Part shown: positions 17,200-24,928 of the stretch, one piece after another | How positions within the stretch are numbered: the first letter of the stretch is position 1 | How the letters are laid out: the number at the start of each line of letters is the position of its first letter | NCBI RefSeq assembly: GCF_000719555.1 | Contig: NZ_JOGX01000084.1 | Span: forward strand, 1 to 28,074 | Length of the DNA stretch: 28,074 nt | DNA from: Streptomyces sp. NRRL F-5727 | GTDB taxonomy: Bacteria; Actinomycetota; Actinomycetes; Streptomycetales; Streptomycetaceae | Direction: 5' to 3' | Notes under the pieces: model-generated | What the model saw: only the letters and a program-made list of their open reading frames with translations | What the model was told of the DNA's origin: nothing | Database searches by the model: none | Position numbers and translations under genes: made by a program

Positions 17200-18785
17200 A
17201 GCAGGTCCTCGGGGGTCACGGCGTCGGGCAGCTCGGCGTCGGCGGAGCGCGGCGGGCCGCCGTGGGTCCACGGCGTCTCCTCCGGGTCGGGCAGCTTCGG
17301 CCCCACCCGCTGGTCGTGCTCGAAGAGCGTCCAGGCGATCCGCTCGCCCTTCTCCGGCACCGTGCCCTCCGCGGGCTCCTTCGACCGGCCCATCTTGTCC
17401 AGCAGCCGCAGCACCAGGGAGCCGTCCTCCTCGCGGCGGACGAACTCCGCCGACTGCGGCTTGCCGCCCAGCGAGCGGTACACCTTCACGCCCTCGTCCA
17501 GATGCGGCCGGTCCTCGGTGCGGACCGTCAGCAGCGGGCGCGGCGCGGGCCGCTTCGACTCCGTCCACGCCATGGTCACCTCGGTGACCTCCCCGGTGAA
17601 CGCCTCCCCGGAGAGCCGCCGGCCGGCGAGCACCAGCGGATCGTCCAGCGCCTCCTGGGCGTCCAGCTGCCCCTGCGCCTGCTCGCGCGCGGCGAGCTTG
17701 GCGGCGGCGGTCACGGCGTCGTCGCGGCGCGGCTGCGGCGGCTCCCCGGCGGTGATCCGGTCCCGGTGCGCCGTGAAGGACCAGCGGTCCCGGGTCCACC
17801 GGTCGGCGACCCGGGCCCCCTCGGGCAGCTCCCGCAGCAGGCCGAGCGCCCGCCAGGTCGCGTCCCAGACGGGCTTCAGCTGGGAGCCGACGAGCCGCCG
17901 GATCTCCCGCTCGGCCCGGTGCAGGCCGGCGAGCGCCGCGTCGGCCGCCTCGCCGTCCTCGGCGGCGCCGACGGCCTGCCGGGCCCGGTCGTACGCCTCG
18001 ATCGCGGGCGCGAGGAGCCGGTTGTCGAAGGCAGGGTCGGTCGCGGGCCCGGCCGGCGGGCACAGCAACTGCCCCTCCGCGTCCCGCCCCAGCTCGGCCC
18101 GGTACGCGGCGCGGGCGCCGGACTCGCCCTCCGGCGGGTCGATCCAGGCGAGCAGCGCCCCCAGGTGCTGGTCCTCCAGGGAGGACTGGCCGGTCGCCCA
18201 GTGCCGGTTGAGCAGGTCGGTCGCCGCGAGCAGCAGCGAGGAGCCCGGCACCCGGGCCCGCTCGCCGTAGTGGGTCAGCCACCGCCCGAGCAGCGGCACG
18301 CGCGGCGGCGCCGGGTACGGCGTGTCGGGGTCCTGTTCGGCGGTGCGCCGGAACCGCGTGGACCGCCCCAGCAGCCGTACGTACTCGATCCCGGCCCGGC
18401 TGGGCACGATCAGCTGCGGCGCGTCGGCGCACAGCTCGACCTCGACCTTCGCCTTCTTCCCGGTCTCCGGGTCCGTCTCGTTCCGCTCGACGAGCTCGAC
18501 GGCGTCCGCGTACCCGTCGACGTACGGCAGCACCTCCTCGGCCAGCTCGGCGAGGAACGCGAACCGCAGCTCCCGGTCGCGCGGCTGGGGCACCACCAGG
18601 AGCCGCGGCTCCTCCGGGTCGGTGCCGACCAGCGCGCCGAGCGGGGCGCCCGCCTCGCCGGCCGTGGTCAGCGGCACCAGGACGAGCGGCCGCGCGCCGA
18701 GGTGCCGGTGCCGGACGGTCGCCAGCGGTTGCGCCCGGCCCGCCTCCACGGCCTCCATCCGGGCCAGGTGCGCGATCAGCGACAT
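17196..18785 (-). CDS. Unassigned 529-aa protein of the nuclease-helicase operon
   Basis: The middle gene of the operon begins at ATG 18785, overlapping the nuclease gene by 10 nt, and its stop overlaps the helicase start by 4 nt. No catalytic motif is recognised. The N-terminal part (about 1-200) looks mixed alpha/beta (MSLIAHLARMEAVEAG; RPLVLVPLT; AFLAELAEEVLPYVDGY). The centre (about 215-385) is helical, with GRWLTHYGERARVPGSS and many Glu/Arg/Ala residues. Residues 387-497 are strand-rich (FTGEVTEVTMAW; LLTVRTEDRPHLDEGVKVY; GSLVLRLLDKMG; GERIAWTLFEHDQ) and could be the beta-barrel 1B domain that UPF1-like helicases carry before Walker A. That assignment is inference. It is probably a structural partner linking nuclease and helicase. 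Confidence 0.85.
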   Translation of the reverse strand: MSLIAHLARMEAVEAGRAQPLATVRHRHLGARPLVLVPLTTAGEAGAPLGALVGTDPEEPRLLVVPQPRDRELRFAFLAELAEEVLPYVDGYADAVELVERNETDPETGKKAKVEVELCADAPQLIVPSRAGIEYVRLLGRSTRFRRTAEQDPDTPYPAPPRVPLLGRWLTHYGERARVPGSSLLLAATDLLNRHWATGQSSLEDQHLGALLAWIDPPEGESGARAAYRAELGRDAEGQLLCPPAGPATDPAFDNRLLAPAIEAYDRARQAVGAAEDGEAADAALAGLHRAEREIRRLVGSQLKPVWDATWRALGLLRELPEGARVADRWTRDRWSFTAHRDRITAGEPPQPRRDDAVTAAAKLAAREQAQGQLDAQEALDDPLVLAGRRLSGEAFTGEVTEVTMAWTESKRPAPRPLLTVRTEDRPHLDEGVKVYRSLGGKPQSAEFVRREEDGSLVLRLLDKMGRSKEPAEGTVPEKGERIAWTLFEHDQRVGPKLPDPEETPWTHGGPPRSADAELPDAVTPEDLL

Positions 18786-19933
18786 GCCGCGGCCTCCGTC
18801 AGCGCTTCCTGCCGCAGCGCCCGCGCCCGGCGCAGCGCCGCCACCGCCGGGTCCCGCGGGTCGCCGTCCTCCCCGCGCGCGGCGGCCAGCACCGCGCCGA
18901 CCGTGGTGAGCCCGCCCAGCTCGCCCCGCACCGACCGTCCCAGGGTCTGCACCGCGTCCGCCTCCCGGGCCCGCGACCGGCAGTGGAAGCCCAGCTCGCA
19001 GGCGGCCAGGCACTCCGGCGCGTACGCGTGCGGGACCGCCTCCACGGCGGCCGCCAGCTCCTCCGCCGAGCATCCCCGCACGTCGAAGCTCAGCCCCTCG
19101 GGCAGCGCGTCGGCGATCTCCTCGATCCGGGTCAGCCGCGCCAGCTGGCGCCGGGTCACCGCCCGCTGCCTGCGCACGTCCACCACGGAGGCCGTCGGCA
19201 GGTTCGAGAAGTCCTTCGGGCAGACCAGCAGCACCGCGTGGCCGACCTCGGCGCCCTCGGTGAGCGCCGCGACCCGCTCCAGCGCCAGCACGTACACGGC
19301 CGCCTGCCGGGCCGCCGCGCCCACCTTCGCCGCGTCCGCGGCCCCGTCCACCATCGGGAACGACTTGATCTCCACGACCGTCCACCGCCCGGCCGGGTCC
19401 ACCACCACCGCGTCCGGCTCCAGGTGCACGGGCGACCCCGCCACCTCCAGCGTCAGCAGCGGATGGTCGAGCAGCGTCCACCCGCCGGCCGCGGTCGCCT
19501 CGCGCAGCGCGAGCGCCGTCCGCGCGGTCCGCCCCTCGGGCCCGGACGCCGACAGGTCCGGTACGGAGACGGCCCCCGGGTCCTCGACGCCGAGCAGCCG
19601 CAGCAGCTCCCGCCCGCCGTCCGCCTTGACCTTCGCCTCGAAGCTGTTGCCCCGCACGATCGCGAACTGCGACTGGCCGAACGGCGCCGGCGAGCCGAGC
19701 CGCGACGCGAGCGCCCCCTTGTCCACCCCCGCGCCGTCCAGCAGCGCCCGGCGCCTGCACCCCGGGTTCGCGGCGAGCGCGGCCAGCGCCCGCGCGTCCA
19801 GCGGGCGCGGCGGAACGGCCGGCCCGCGCAGTTCGGCGAGTCTCTCCCGCGTCCTGCGCCGGCTCGCCGGGGTCGGCTCGGGGTCCGTCGTGTGCGGCGG
19901 CCGTGACCCGCCGTCGTCCAGGGATGCGCTCAC
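18776..19933 (-). CDS. RecB/Cas4-like PD-(D/E)XK nuclease with probable Fe-S cluster
   Basis: This 385-aa protein has a RecB-type nuclease core. FEAKV around Glu99 fits the first motif, Asp174 in HLEPDAVVVD and E188-I-K190 in TVVEIKSF form the metal site, and QAAVY (Q210-Y214) matches the QxxxY motif. Cys59 (NPGCRRR) and the trio Cys308-x3-Cys312-x5-Cys318 are spaced like the Fe-S ligands that staple Cas4, AddB and Dna2 nuclease domains, with one residue more between the first two of the trio. It would cut single-stranded DNA ends. Start: GTG 19933 is the conservative choice; an in-frame ATG at 20041 has GGAGGG 10 nt upstream and would add 36 aa. First gene of a three-gene operon. Confidence 0.85.
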   Translation of the reverse strand: MSASLDDGGSRPPHTTDPEPTPASRRRTRERLAELRGPAVPPRPLDARALAALAANPGCRRRALLDGAGVDKGALASRLGSPAPFGQSQFAIVRGNSFEAKVKADGGRELLRLLGVEDPGAVSVPDLSASGPEGRTARTALALREATAAGGWTLLDHPLLTLEVAGSPVHLEPDAVVVDPAGRWTVVEIKSFPMVDGAADAAKVGAAARQAAVYVLALERVAALTEGAEVGHAVLLVCPKDFSNLPTASVVDVRRQRAVTRRQLARLTRIEEIADALPEGLSFDVRGCSAEELAAAVEAVPHAYAPECLAACELGFHCRSRAREADAVQTLGRSVRGELGGLTTVGAVLAAARGEDGDPRDPAVAALRRARALRQEALTEAAACR

Positions 19934-20071
19934 CCGCGGAAGTGTCGCATCCGCCACTGACAACGCGGGCGCGTTCCGGCCCGGGGACACCGGGAGTTCG
20001 CGCCCGGGCCGCCTGCGCGATGATGAGGAGACCCGTCCCATCCGCGTCGCACCCTCCGGAGAGCCCCACCC

Positions 20072-20668
20072 ATGGCACCGCGCATCCTGCTCGCCCGTCA
20101 CGGCCAGACCGAGTGGTCGCTCCTCGGCCGCCACACGGGCAGGACCGACATCCCGCTGCTCGACGAGGGCCGGCGCGGCGCCAAGCTGCTCGGCGAGCGC
20201 CTGCACCGGGGCCCCTGGCAGGGGCTGCCCGGTGTCGAGGTGCGCACCAGTCCGCTGGTCCGGGCGCGCGAGACCTGCGACCTGGCCGGCTTCGGCGACC
20301 GCGCGGAGCCCTGGGACGCCCTGATGGAGTGGGACTACGGCGCCTACGAGGGCCTCACCCCGGCCCAGATCCACGCCACCCGCCCGGACTGGCTGATCTG
20401 GCGCGACGGCGTCCCGGAGGGCGAGTCGCTGGCCGGGCTGTCGGCCCGCGCCGACGAGGTCGTCGAGTGGGCCCGCTCGGCCGACCGGGACGTCCTGGTC
20501 TTCGCCCACGGCCACATCCTCCGCTCCATCGGTGCCCGCTGGCTCGGCGAGGACGTGTCCTTCGCCGCCCGCATCCGCCTGGACCCGACGAGCCTCTCGG
20601 TCCTCGGCTGGGCGTACGGCGCGCCGGCGATCGAGCGCTGGAACGACACCGGGCACCTGGAGGGCTGA
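20072..20668 (+). CDS. Histidine phosphatase family protein (phosphoglycerate-mutase-like)
   Basis: This 198-aa protein has the RHG signature [11 protein letters not shown] with the phospho-acceptor His10. A second catalytic His lies in VFAHGHILR, and the acid residue region is [16 protein letters not shown]. The clade includes phosphoglycerate mutases, acid phosphatases and small-metabolite phosphatases; the substrate is not determined. GGAGAG lies 9 nt upstream of the ATG. It is divergent from the nuclease operon and converges on the XRE-TPR regulator, leaving 11 bp between stops. Confidence 0.9.
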   Translation: MAPRILLARHGQTEWSLLGRHTGRTDIPLLDEGRRGAKLLGERLHRGPWQGLPGVEVRTSPLVRARETCDLAGFGDRAEPWDALMEWDYGAYEGLTPAQIHATRPDWLIWRDGVPEGESLAGLSARADEVVEWARSADRDVLVFAHGHILRSIGARWLGEDVSFAARIRLDPTSLSVLGWAYGAPAIERWNDTGHLEG

Positions 20669-20679
20669 CCCCGGGCGGC

Positions 20680-21966
20680 TCACGCACCCGTCAGGATGAG
20701 GCGGGTCTCGGCCAGCAGCCCCCGGATCCGCGCCGACGCGATCCCGTCCATCGAGTCCGCCACCCGCCGCGCCTCCGCCTCCGCCTCGTCGCGGCGGCCG
20801 GCGCGGGCGAGGTTGCCGGCGAGCTGGGCGCGGTAGAGGGCGAGGTTGCGGGCGAAGCGGGGGTGCTGGAGGACGGTGGCCCGGTGGGAGTGGCGGGCGG
20901 CGCGGCTCCAGTCGCCGAGGGCGGCCCAGCAGTGCGACTCCAGGGCCTCCAGTTCGGGTTCGCCGAAGAAGGACATCCACTCGGGGTCCTGTTCGGCGTG
21001 GCCGCGGCCGAAGTGGTCGTGGGCGCGGCCGAGGCACTCCTCCGCGGAGGACCGGTCGCCGAGCCCGGCCCAGGCGGCGGCCTCGCGCAGGGAGAGCAGG
21101 GCGAGCAGCCGGGGGGAGGCGAGCGGCGCGGCGGCCCGCAGTCCGGCCTGGGCGGCGCGGACGGCCTCGCGGTAGCGGCCGGTGTCGCGGGCGAGGAAGG
21201 AGGTGTTGCAGAAGGCGTGCGCCTCCAGGGCCGCGTTCCCGGAGACCCGGGCGGTGGCGAGGGCCTCGGCGTAGTGGGAGCGGGCGTCCTCGTGGCGGCC
21301 CGAGTCGTGGGCGAGCCAGCCGACGGAGAGCGACAGCTCGCCGGCGCCGGCGAGCAGCCGGTCCTCGGTGGAGCGGCGGGCCGCGGTGCCCTGGTCGAGC
21401 AGCGCGTAGGCGGTGCGGAGCGGCTGGGCGGCGACCTTGTAGAGCCCGTCGGCGCCGTGCCGGTCGTCGAGCAGGCGGATCTGCCGTACGGCGTCCTCGA
21501 CGGCGAGGACCTCGGCCTCGCCGATGCGGTGGGTGCCGCGGGGGCTGGGGATCGCGGCGGCGGTCGAGCCGAGTCCCCAGGAGGCGGCCGCCAGGGTGGC
21601 GGTGCCGCTCGTCATGAATGCGCGACGCAGCACGTCGCTCTCCTCATCGTTCCGGGTCGGGAGGGCGGGGGGCCCCGAGGCCCCGGCCGGGGCGGCCTGC
21701 CGTCGGCCGCGTACCGCCTCCCGTGCGGAGAAACCCAGGTCGGCAAGGGTCAGCCCGGGGAACATGTGCAGGAAGACCCGCTCGTACGCGTAGTTCGGGC
21801 AGCGGATCTCGCCCGCCTCCACGCGACCGATGTAGCGGGCGTCGCACGCGACCTGTTCGCCGATCTCCCGTGCCGCCCGGCGGACCGAGGCGGCGAACTC
21901 CGCCGGCGAGTGCTGTCCGCGGAGCCGTCGGAAGGCGAGATTGGGAACTGCCCGTGACATGGCCAT
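20680..21966 (-). CDS. XRE-type HTH and TPR regulator, NsdA-like
   Basis: This 428-aa protein begins with a Cro/C1-type helix-turn-helix (about 12-80: LRGQHSPAEFAASVRRAAREIGEQVACDARYIGRVEAGEIRCPNYAYERVF). A Ser/Ala-rich link (RRAFMTSGTATLAAASWGLG) and about 270 residues of TPR-like helical repeats follow (e.g. GWLAHDSGRHEDARSHYAEAL, CNTSFLARDTGRYREAVRAA). It resembles the Streptomyces NsdA group, which restrains antibiotic production and sporulation, but orthology is not shown. ATG 21966 is chosen because GGAGAG lies 9 nt upstream; ATG 21960 is also possible. It is divergent from the small gene at 22192. Confidence 0.85.
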   Translation of the reverse strand: MAMSRAVPNLAFRRLRGQHSPAEFAASVRRAAREIGEQVACDARYIGRVEAGEIRCPNYAYERVFLHMFPGLTLADLGFSAREAVRGRRQAAPAGASGPPALPTRNDEESDVLRRAFMTSGTATLAAASWGLGSTAAAIPSPRGTHRIGEAEVLAVEDAVRQIRLLDDRHGADGLYKVAAQPLRTAYALLDQGTAARRSTEDRLLAGAGELSLSVGWLAHDSGRHEDARSHYAEALATARVSGNAALEAHAFCNTSFLARDTGRYREAVRAAQAGLRAAAPLASPRLLALLSLREAAAWAGLGDRSSAEECLGRAHDHFGRGHAEQDPEWMSFFGEPELEALESHCWAALGDWSRAARHSHRATVLQHPRFARNLALYRAQLAGNLARAGRRDEAEAEARRVADSMDGIASARIRGLLAETRLILTGA

Positions 21967-22075
21967 GGCCGAGCCCTCTCCTGGTGCTGCCGGGTGTTCC
22001 GGCGGCATGAACGTACCTGCTGTGACCGGATGCGTACGCTGAGTTTGGCTACAAATCGGATATCTCGCCTGCGAT

Positions 22076-22150
22076 CTGCCATGAACTGCCATCCTTTGCG
22101 GCGGCGTGCCGCCGTAGCCGTTGACGCGCACGGGCGTTGAACCGTATGGG
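22076..22150. promoter_or_regulatory. Divergent promoter region with a 10-bp-phased direct repeat
   Basis: CTGCCAT occurs twice (22076-22082 and 22086-22092), exactly one helical turn apart. Downstream lies the palindrome CGGCGG-CGTG-CCGCCG (22099-22114). A promoter TTGACG (22121-22126), N18, TATGGG (22145-22150) fits the rightward gene at 22192. The direct repeat is a candidate operator for the NsdA-like regulator or another factor. Confidence 0.4.
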
Positions 22151-22191
22151 AGAGACGGAACGTGTCTCCTCTGGGAAGCGAGGAGGGGTCC

Positions 22192-22650
22192 ATGTCCGAG
22201 AACGCCGCGCCATTCGAGACGACCGTGACGACCGCGACGCCCACGGCGACCGTGCCGACCACACCCGCCACCGGGCCCGAGGAGCCCTGCGACCTGGTGA
22301 CCGTGCCCGCCCGGCAGGGCCTGGAGGCCGTCGACATCCTCCGCCGCCGCGGCGCCCCCGCCGTCGGGCCCGTGCTGCACGACGGCGCCTGCGACACCCT
22401 CGGCTTCCTCGTCCCGCCGGGCACCGCCGCCGGCTGGGACCTCCCGGGCAGCGCCTGCACCCGCACCTCCGGCCGCGGCCTGCGCCTCCCCGAACTCCCC
22501 GAACTTCCCGAGCCCGCGGGCGACGCCCCCCGCCCGGCCGGCTGGCTGCTGCCCCCCGGCGACACCGGACCGGTCACCGACCCCGCCGTCCTGCGCCGCG
22601 CCCTCGGCGAGGCCGCCCGCCTCATCGAGGCGGCCGACGGCTGTCACTGA
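22192..22650 (+). CDS. Small hypothetical protein related to the Prim-Pol-like protein of this window
   Basis: This 152-aa protein starts at ATG 22192 after GAGGAGGGG. A Thr/Pro/Ala-rich N-terminus (1-30) is followed by PCDLVTVPARQGLEAVDIL, GPVLHDGACDTLGFLVPPGTAAGWDLPGSACT, GRGLRLPELP and GWLLPPGD, then a C-terminal helix ending in EAADGCH. The order of motifs parallels the protein at 14593-15237 (FDVVSV; GPVAAHRG; LLFAAPGTA; GDAVTVPAL; RWLVAPD), suggesting a shared fold. Catalytic residues are not evident. It is divergently transcribed from the NsdA-like regulator, a possible functional pair. Function unknown. Confidence 0.75.
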   Translation: MSENAAPFETTVTTATPTATVPTTPATGPEEPCDLVTVPARQGLEAVDILRRRGAPAVGPVLHDGACDTLGFLVPPGTAAGWDLPGSACTRTSGRGLRLPELPELPEPAGDAPRPAGWLLPPGDTGPVTDPAVLRRALGEAARLIEAADGCH

Positions 22651-22683
22651 GGCCCCCGGCCGGATCCGTCCGATAATGGGCGG

Positions 22684-23547
22684 ATGGCCAGGAACAAGCA
22701 GCGCGAGCGGGCGGCGGCCGACGCCGTCTCCGAGACCGTCGACGGCGGGCTCGCCGAACTCATACCCGACCGCGACCGCCCGCGCGCCTGGACGCTGCTC
22801 CTGGACGGCGCCCCCCAGTCCCACGTGGACCTCGACGACCCCGCCGCGCTCACCTTCGAGTACCAGCGCCGGCTCGGCCACGTCGCCGACCTCGCCGCCC
22901 CGCCCGGCCGCCCCCTCCAGGCCGTGCACCTGGGCGGCGGCGCCTTCACCCTCGCCCGCTACGTCGCCGCGACCCGGCCCCGCTCCACCCAGCAGATCGT
23001 CGAGATCGACGAACCCCTCGTCCGCCTCGTCCGCCGCGAGCTGCCGCTCGACCCCGGCGCCCGGATCCGGGTCCGCGCCACCGACGCCCGCGCCGGACTC
23101 GCCAAGGTCCCGGACGGCTGGGCCGACCTGATCATCGCGGACGTCTTCCGCGGCGCCCGCACCCCCGCCCACCTCACCAGCACCGAGTTCCTGGACGAGG
23201 TGCGGCGCGCGCTGCGGCCCGGCGGCACGTACGCCGCCAACCTCGCCGACGGCCCGCCGCTCGCCCACCTCCGCGGCCAGATCGCCACCGCCGCCGCCGT
23301 CTTCCCCGAACTGGCCCTGATCGCCGACCCGACCGTGCTCCGCGGCCGCCGCTTCGGCAACGCGGTCCTCGTCGCCTCCGGCCGCGAGCTGCCCGTCGCC
23401 GACCTGACCCGCCGGGTCGCCACCGACCCGCACCCCGGCCGCGTCGAACACGGCCGCCCGCTGGCCGACTTCACCGGCGGCGCGGCCCCGGTCACCGACG
23501 CCACCGCGAAGGCGTCACCCGCCCCGCCGCCCTCCGTCTTCCGCTAG
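22684..23547 (+). CDS. Spermidine-synthase-fold (Rossmann methyltransferase-like) protein
   Basis: This 287-aa protein shows the aminopropyltransferase/SAM-binding fold. VHLGGGAFTLARY matches the glycine-rich loop, QQIVEIDEPLV the acidic residue that holds the ribose, and ATDARAGLAKVPDGWADLIIADVF the third motif. The length and these motifs fit spermidine-synthase-like proteins without a membrane part. The usual polyamine-binding residues are not verified, so it may be a paralogue with another function. ATG 22684 has no ribosome binding site; GATAAT (22672-22677) lies 6 nt before it, indicating a leaderless transcript. The last 35 residues are Ala/Pro-rich and probably disordered. The stop is 6 bp from that of the convergent gene. 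Confidence 0.85.
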   Translation: MARNKQRERAAADAVSETVDGGLAELIPDRDRPRAWTLLLDGAPQSHVDLDDPAALTFEYQRRLGHVADLAAPPGRPLQAVHLGGGAFTLARYVAATRPRSTQQIVEIDEPLVRLVRRELPLDPGARIRVRATDARAGLAKVPDGWADLIIADVFRGARTPAHLTSTEFLDEVRRALRPGGTYAANLADGPPLAHLRGQIATAAAVFPELALIADPTVLRGRRFGNAVLVASGRELPVADLTRRVATDPHPGRVEHGRPLADFTGGAAPVTDATAKASPAPPPSVFR

Positions 23548-23553
23548 GGCGGC

Positions 23554-24147
23554 CTAGGTCCTGTCGTCAAACTCCCGTCGTCGCCCGAAGGGCGGCCCCG
23601 CGGCGTCAGGTGCGTGCTCTCGGCGTGCCGGGTGGAAGTCCTCGTACTGGGTGAAGGTCACCCGGATCCACGTCGGCTGCTTCCACACCTGCATCTGCCA
23701 GCCCGCGGCCGGCACCGCCGAGACCAGCTCGGCGGAGGTCTCGCCGAGGTCGAACGTCACCCGGCCGCCCTCGGACGGATAGCTCTCCACCCCCGAGGAC
23801 GAGCCCGAGGGGGCCGGGGGAGCCGTGGTCGCAGCGGGGGTGGTCCGGGGCGGGGCGGCCGGGCGGGTGGACGCCGGGGCCGTCGGGGCCGCCGCGGACG
23901 GCGGGGGCGTGGTGGTCCGGGGCGGGGCCGCCGGACGGCTGGTCGAGGACGTCACCGGGTTGCCGATCGCCGTCTCGGCGGGGACGGGACCGTCCGGGGT
24001 GCCGACCGGCAGCGGCAGGGCCCGCGGCGGGTCGTAGACCGTGCCGGACAGCACCGTGTGCACTCCCCACCAGGAGAGCGTGACCGCCGCGCCGGTGGCG
24101 AGCGACCAGGCCAGGGCGTGAACGAGTCCTCTTCGCATCCGGGCCAT
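23554..24147 (-). CDS. Membrane-anchored or exported proline-rich protein, unknown
   Basis: This 197-aa protein starts at ATG 24147 (or 24138). An N-terminal hydrophobic helix (about 8-32, GLVHALAWSLATGAAVTLSWWGV) acts as signal or anchor. A Pro/Thr/Ala/Ser-rich linker (about 60-115) with repeated PAAPPRTT units leads to a small C-terminal domain of about 70 residues (ESYPSEGGRVTFDLGETSAELVSAVPAAGWQMQVWKQPTWIRVTFTQ), probably beta-rich. It is divergent from an OmpR-type regulator/kinase operon, so it may belong to that signalling unit as a sensor partner or target; this is inference. The extreme C-terminus is charged. Confidence 0.8.
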   Translation of the reverse strand: MARMRRGLVHALAWSLATGAAVTLSWWGVHTVLSGTVYDPPRALPLPVGTPDGPVPAETAIGNPVTSSTSRPAAPPRTTTPPPSAAAPTAPASTRPAAPPRTTPAATTAPPAPSGSSSGVESYPSEGGRVTFDLGETSAELVSAVPAAGWQMQVWKQPTWIRVTFTQYEDFHPARREHAPDAAGPPFGRRREFDDRT

Positions 24148-24226
24148 AGTGCACCACGCCCGGCGGGCGCGGACCGGAAGGTGGGGAGTGACCGAGGTGT
24201 CCCCCGAATGGCGTACGGTGCCGCCC

Positions 24227-24928
24227 ATGGCAAGTGTGCTCGTGGTCGAGGACGACCAGTTCGTGCGCTCCGCCCTCATCCGGCAGCTGACGGAAGCCTC
24301 CTACACGGTACGGAGCGTCGGCACCGCCCTGGAGGCGCTGCGCGAGGTCGCCCATTTCCGCTTCGACGTGGTCGTGCTGGACCTCGGACTGCCCGACCTG
24401 GACGGGTCCGAGGCGCTGAAGATGCTGCGCGGCATCACCGACGTACCGGTGATCATCGCGACCGCCCGGGACGACGAGGCCGAGATCGTCCGGCTGCTGC
24501 ACGCCGGCGCCGACGACTACCTCGTCAAGCCGTTCTCCGTCGAGCACCTCACCGCCCGGATGGCCGCCGTGCTCCGCCGCGCCCGGTCCGTCTCCGGGGA
24601 GCCCGCGCCGCCGACGGAGCTCCGGGTCGGCGGGCTCGCCATCGACCCGCTGCGCCGCCAGGCAGAACTCGACGGCGTCCCCCTCGACCTGACCCGCCGC
24701 GAGTTCGACCTGCTCGCCTTCCTCGCCGGCCGGCCCGGCGTCGTCGTCCCGCGCAAGGAACTGCTCGCCGAGGTGTGGCAGCAGGCGTACGGGGACGACC
24801 AGACCATCGACGTCCACCTGTCGTGGCTGCGCCGGAAGCTGGGCGAGACGGCCGCCCGGCCCCGCTACCTCCACACCCTGCGCGGCGTCGGCGTGAAGCT
24901 GGAACCGCCCAGGGAGCCGCAGCCGTGA
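24227..24928 (+). CDS. OmpR/PhoB-type response regulator
   Basis: This 233-aa protein has a receiver domain with the acidic pair E8-D9-D10, phospho-acceptor Asp52 in VVVLDLGLPD, Thr79 and Lys101 in DDYLVKPF. A winged-helix DNA-binding domain follows (about 130-225), with LTRREFDLLAFLAGRPG, DDQTIDVHLSWLRRKL and YLHTLRGVGVKL. ATG 24227 is chosen since the receiver starts directly there and a -10-like TACGGT (24214-24219) lies 7 nt upstream, suggesting a leaderless mRNA; the frame continues upstream to 24149. It overlaps the histidine kinase by 4 nt. Its target may be the direct repeat at 26337-26354. Confidence 0.93.
   Translation: MASVLVVEDDQFVRSALIRQLTEASYTVRSVGTALEALREVAHFRFDVVVLDLGLPDLDGSEALKMLRGITDVPVIIATARDDEAEIVRLLHAGADDYLVKPFSVEHLTARMAAVLRRARSVSGEPAPPTELRVGGLAIDPLRRQAELDGVPLDLTRREFDLLAFLAGRPGVVVPRKELLAEVWQQAYGDDQTIDVHLSWLRRKLGETAARPRYLHTLRGVGVKLEPPREPQP

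Noticed and set aside
17262..20324. Very long open frame (1020 codons) on the plus strand opposite the nuclease operon
   Set aside because: The product is Arg/Pro/Gly/Val-rich without motifs, while the minus strand shows clear nuclease and helicase motifs. Long antisense frames are normal at this GC content.
22676..23131. Alternative start ATG 22676 in another frame
   Set aside because: Its product is Pro/Ser/Arg-rich noise; the ATG overlaps the -10 box of the spermidine-synthase-like gene that begins at 22684.
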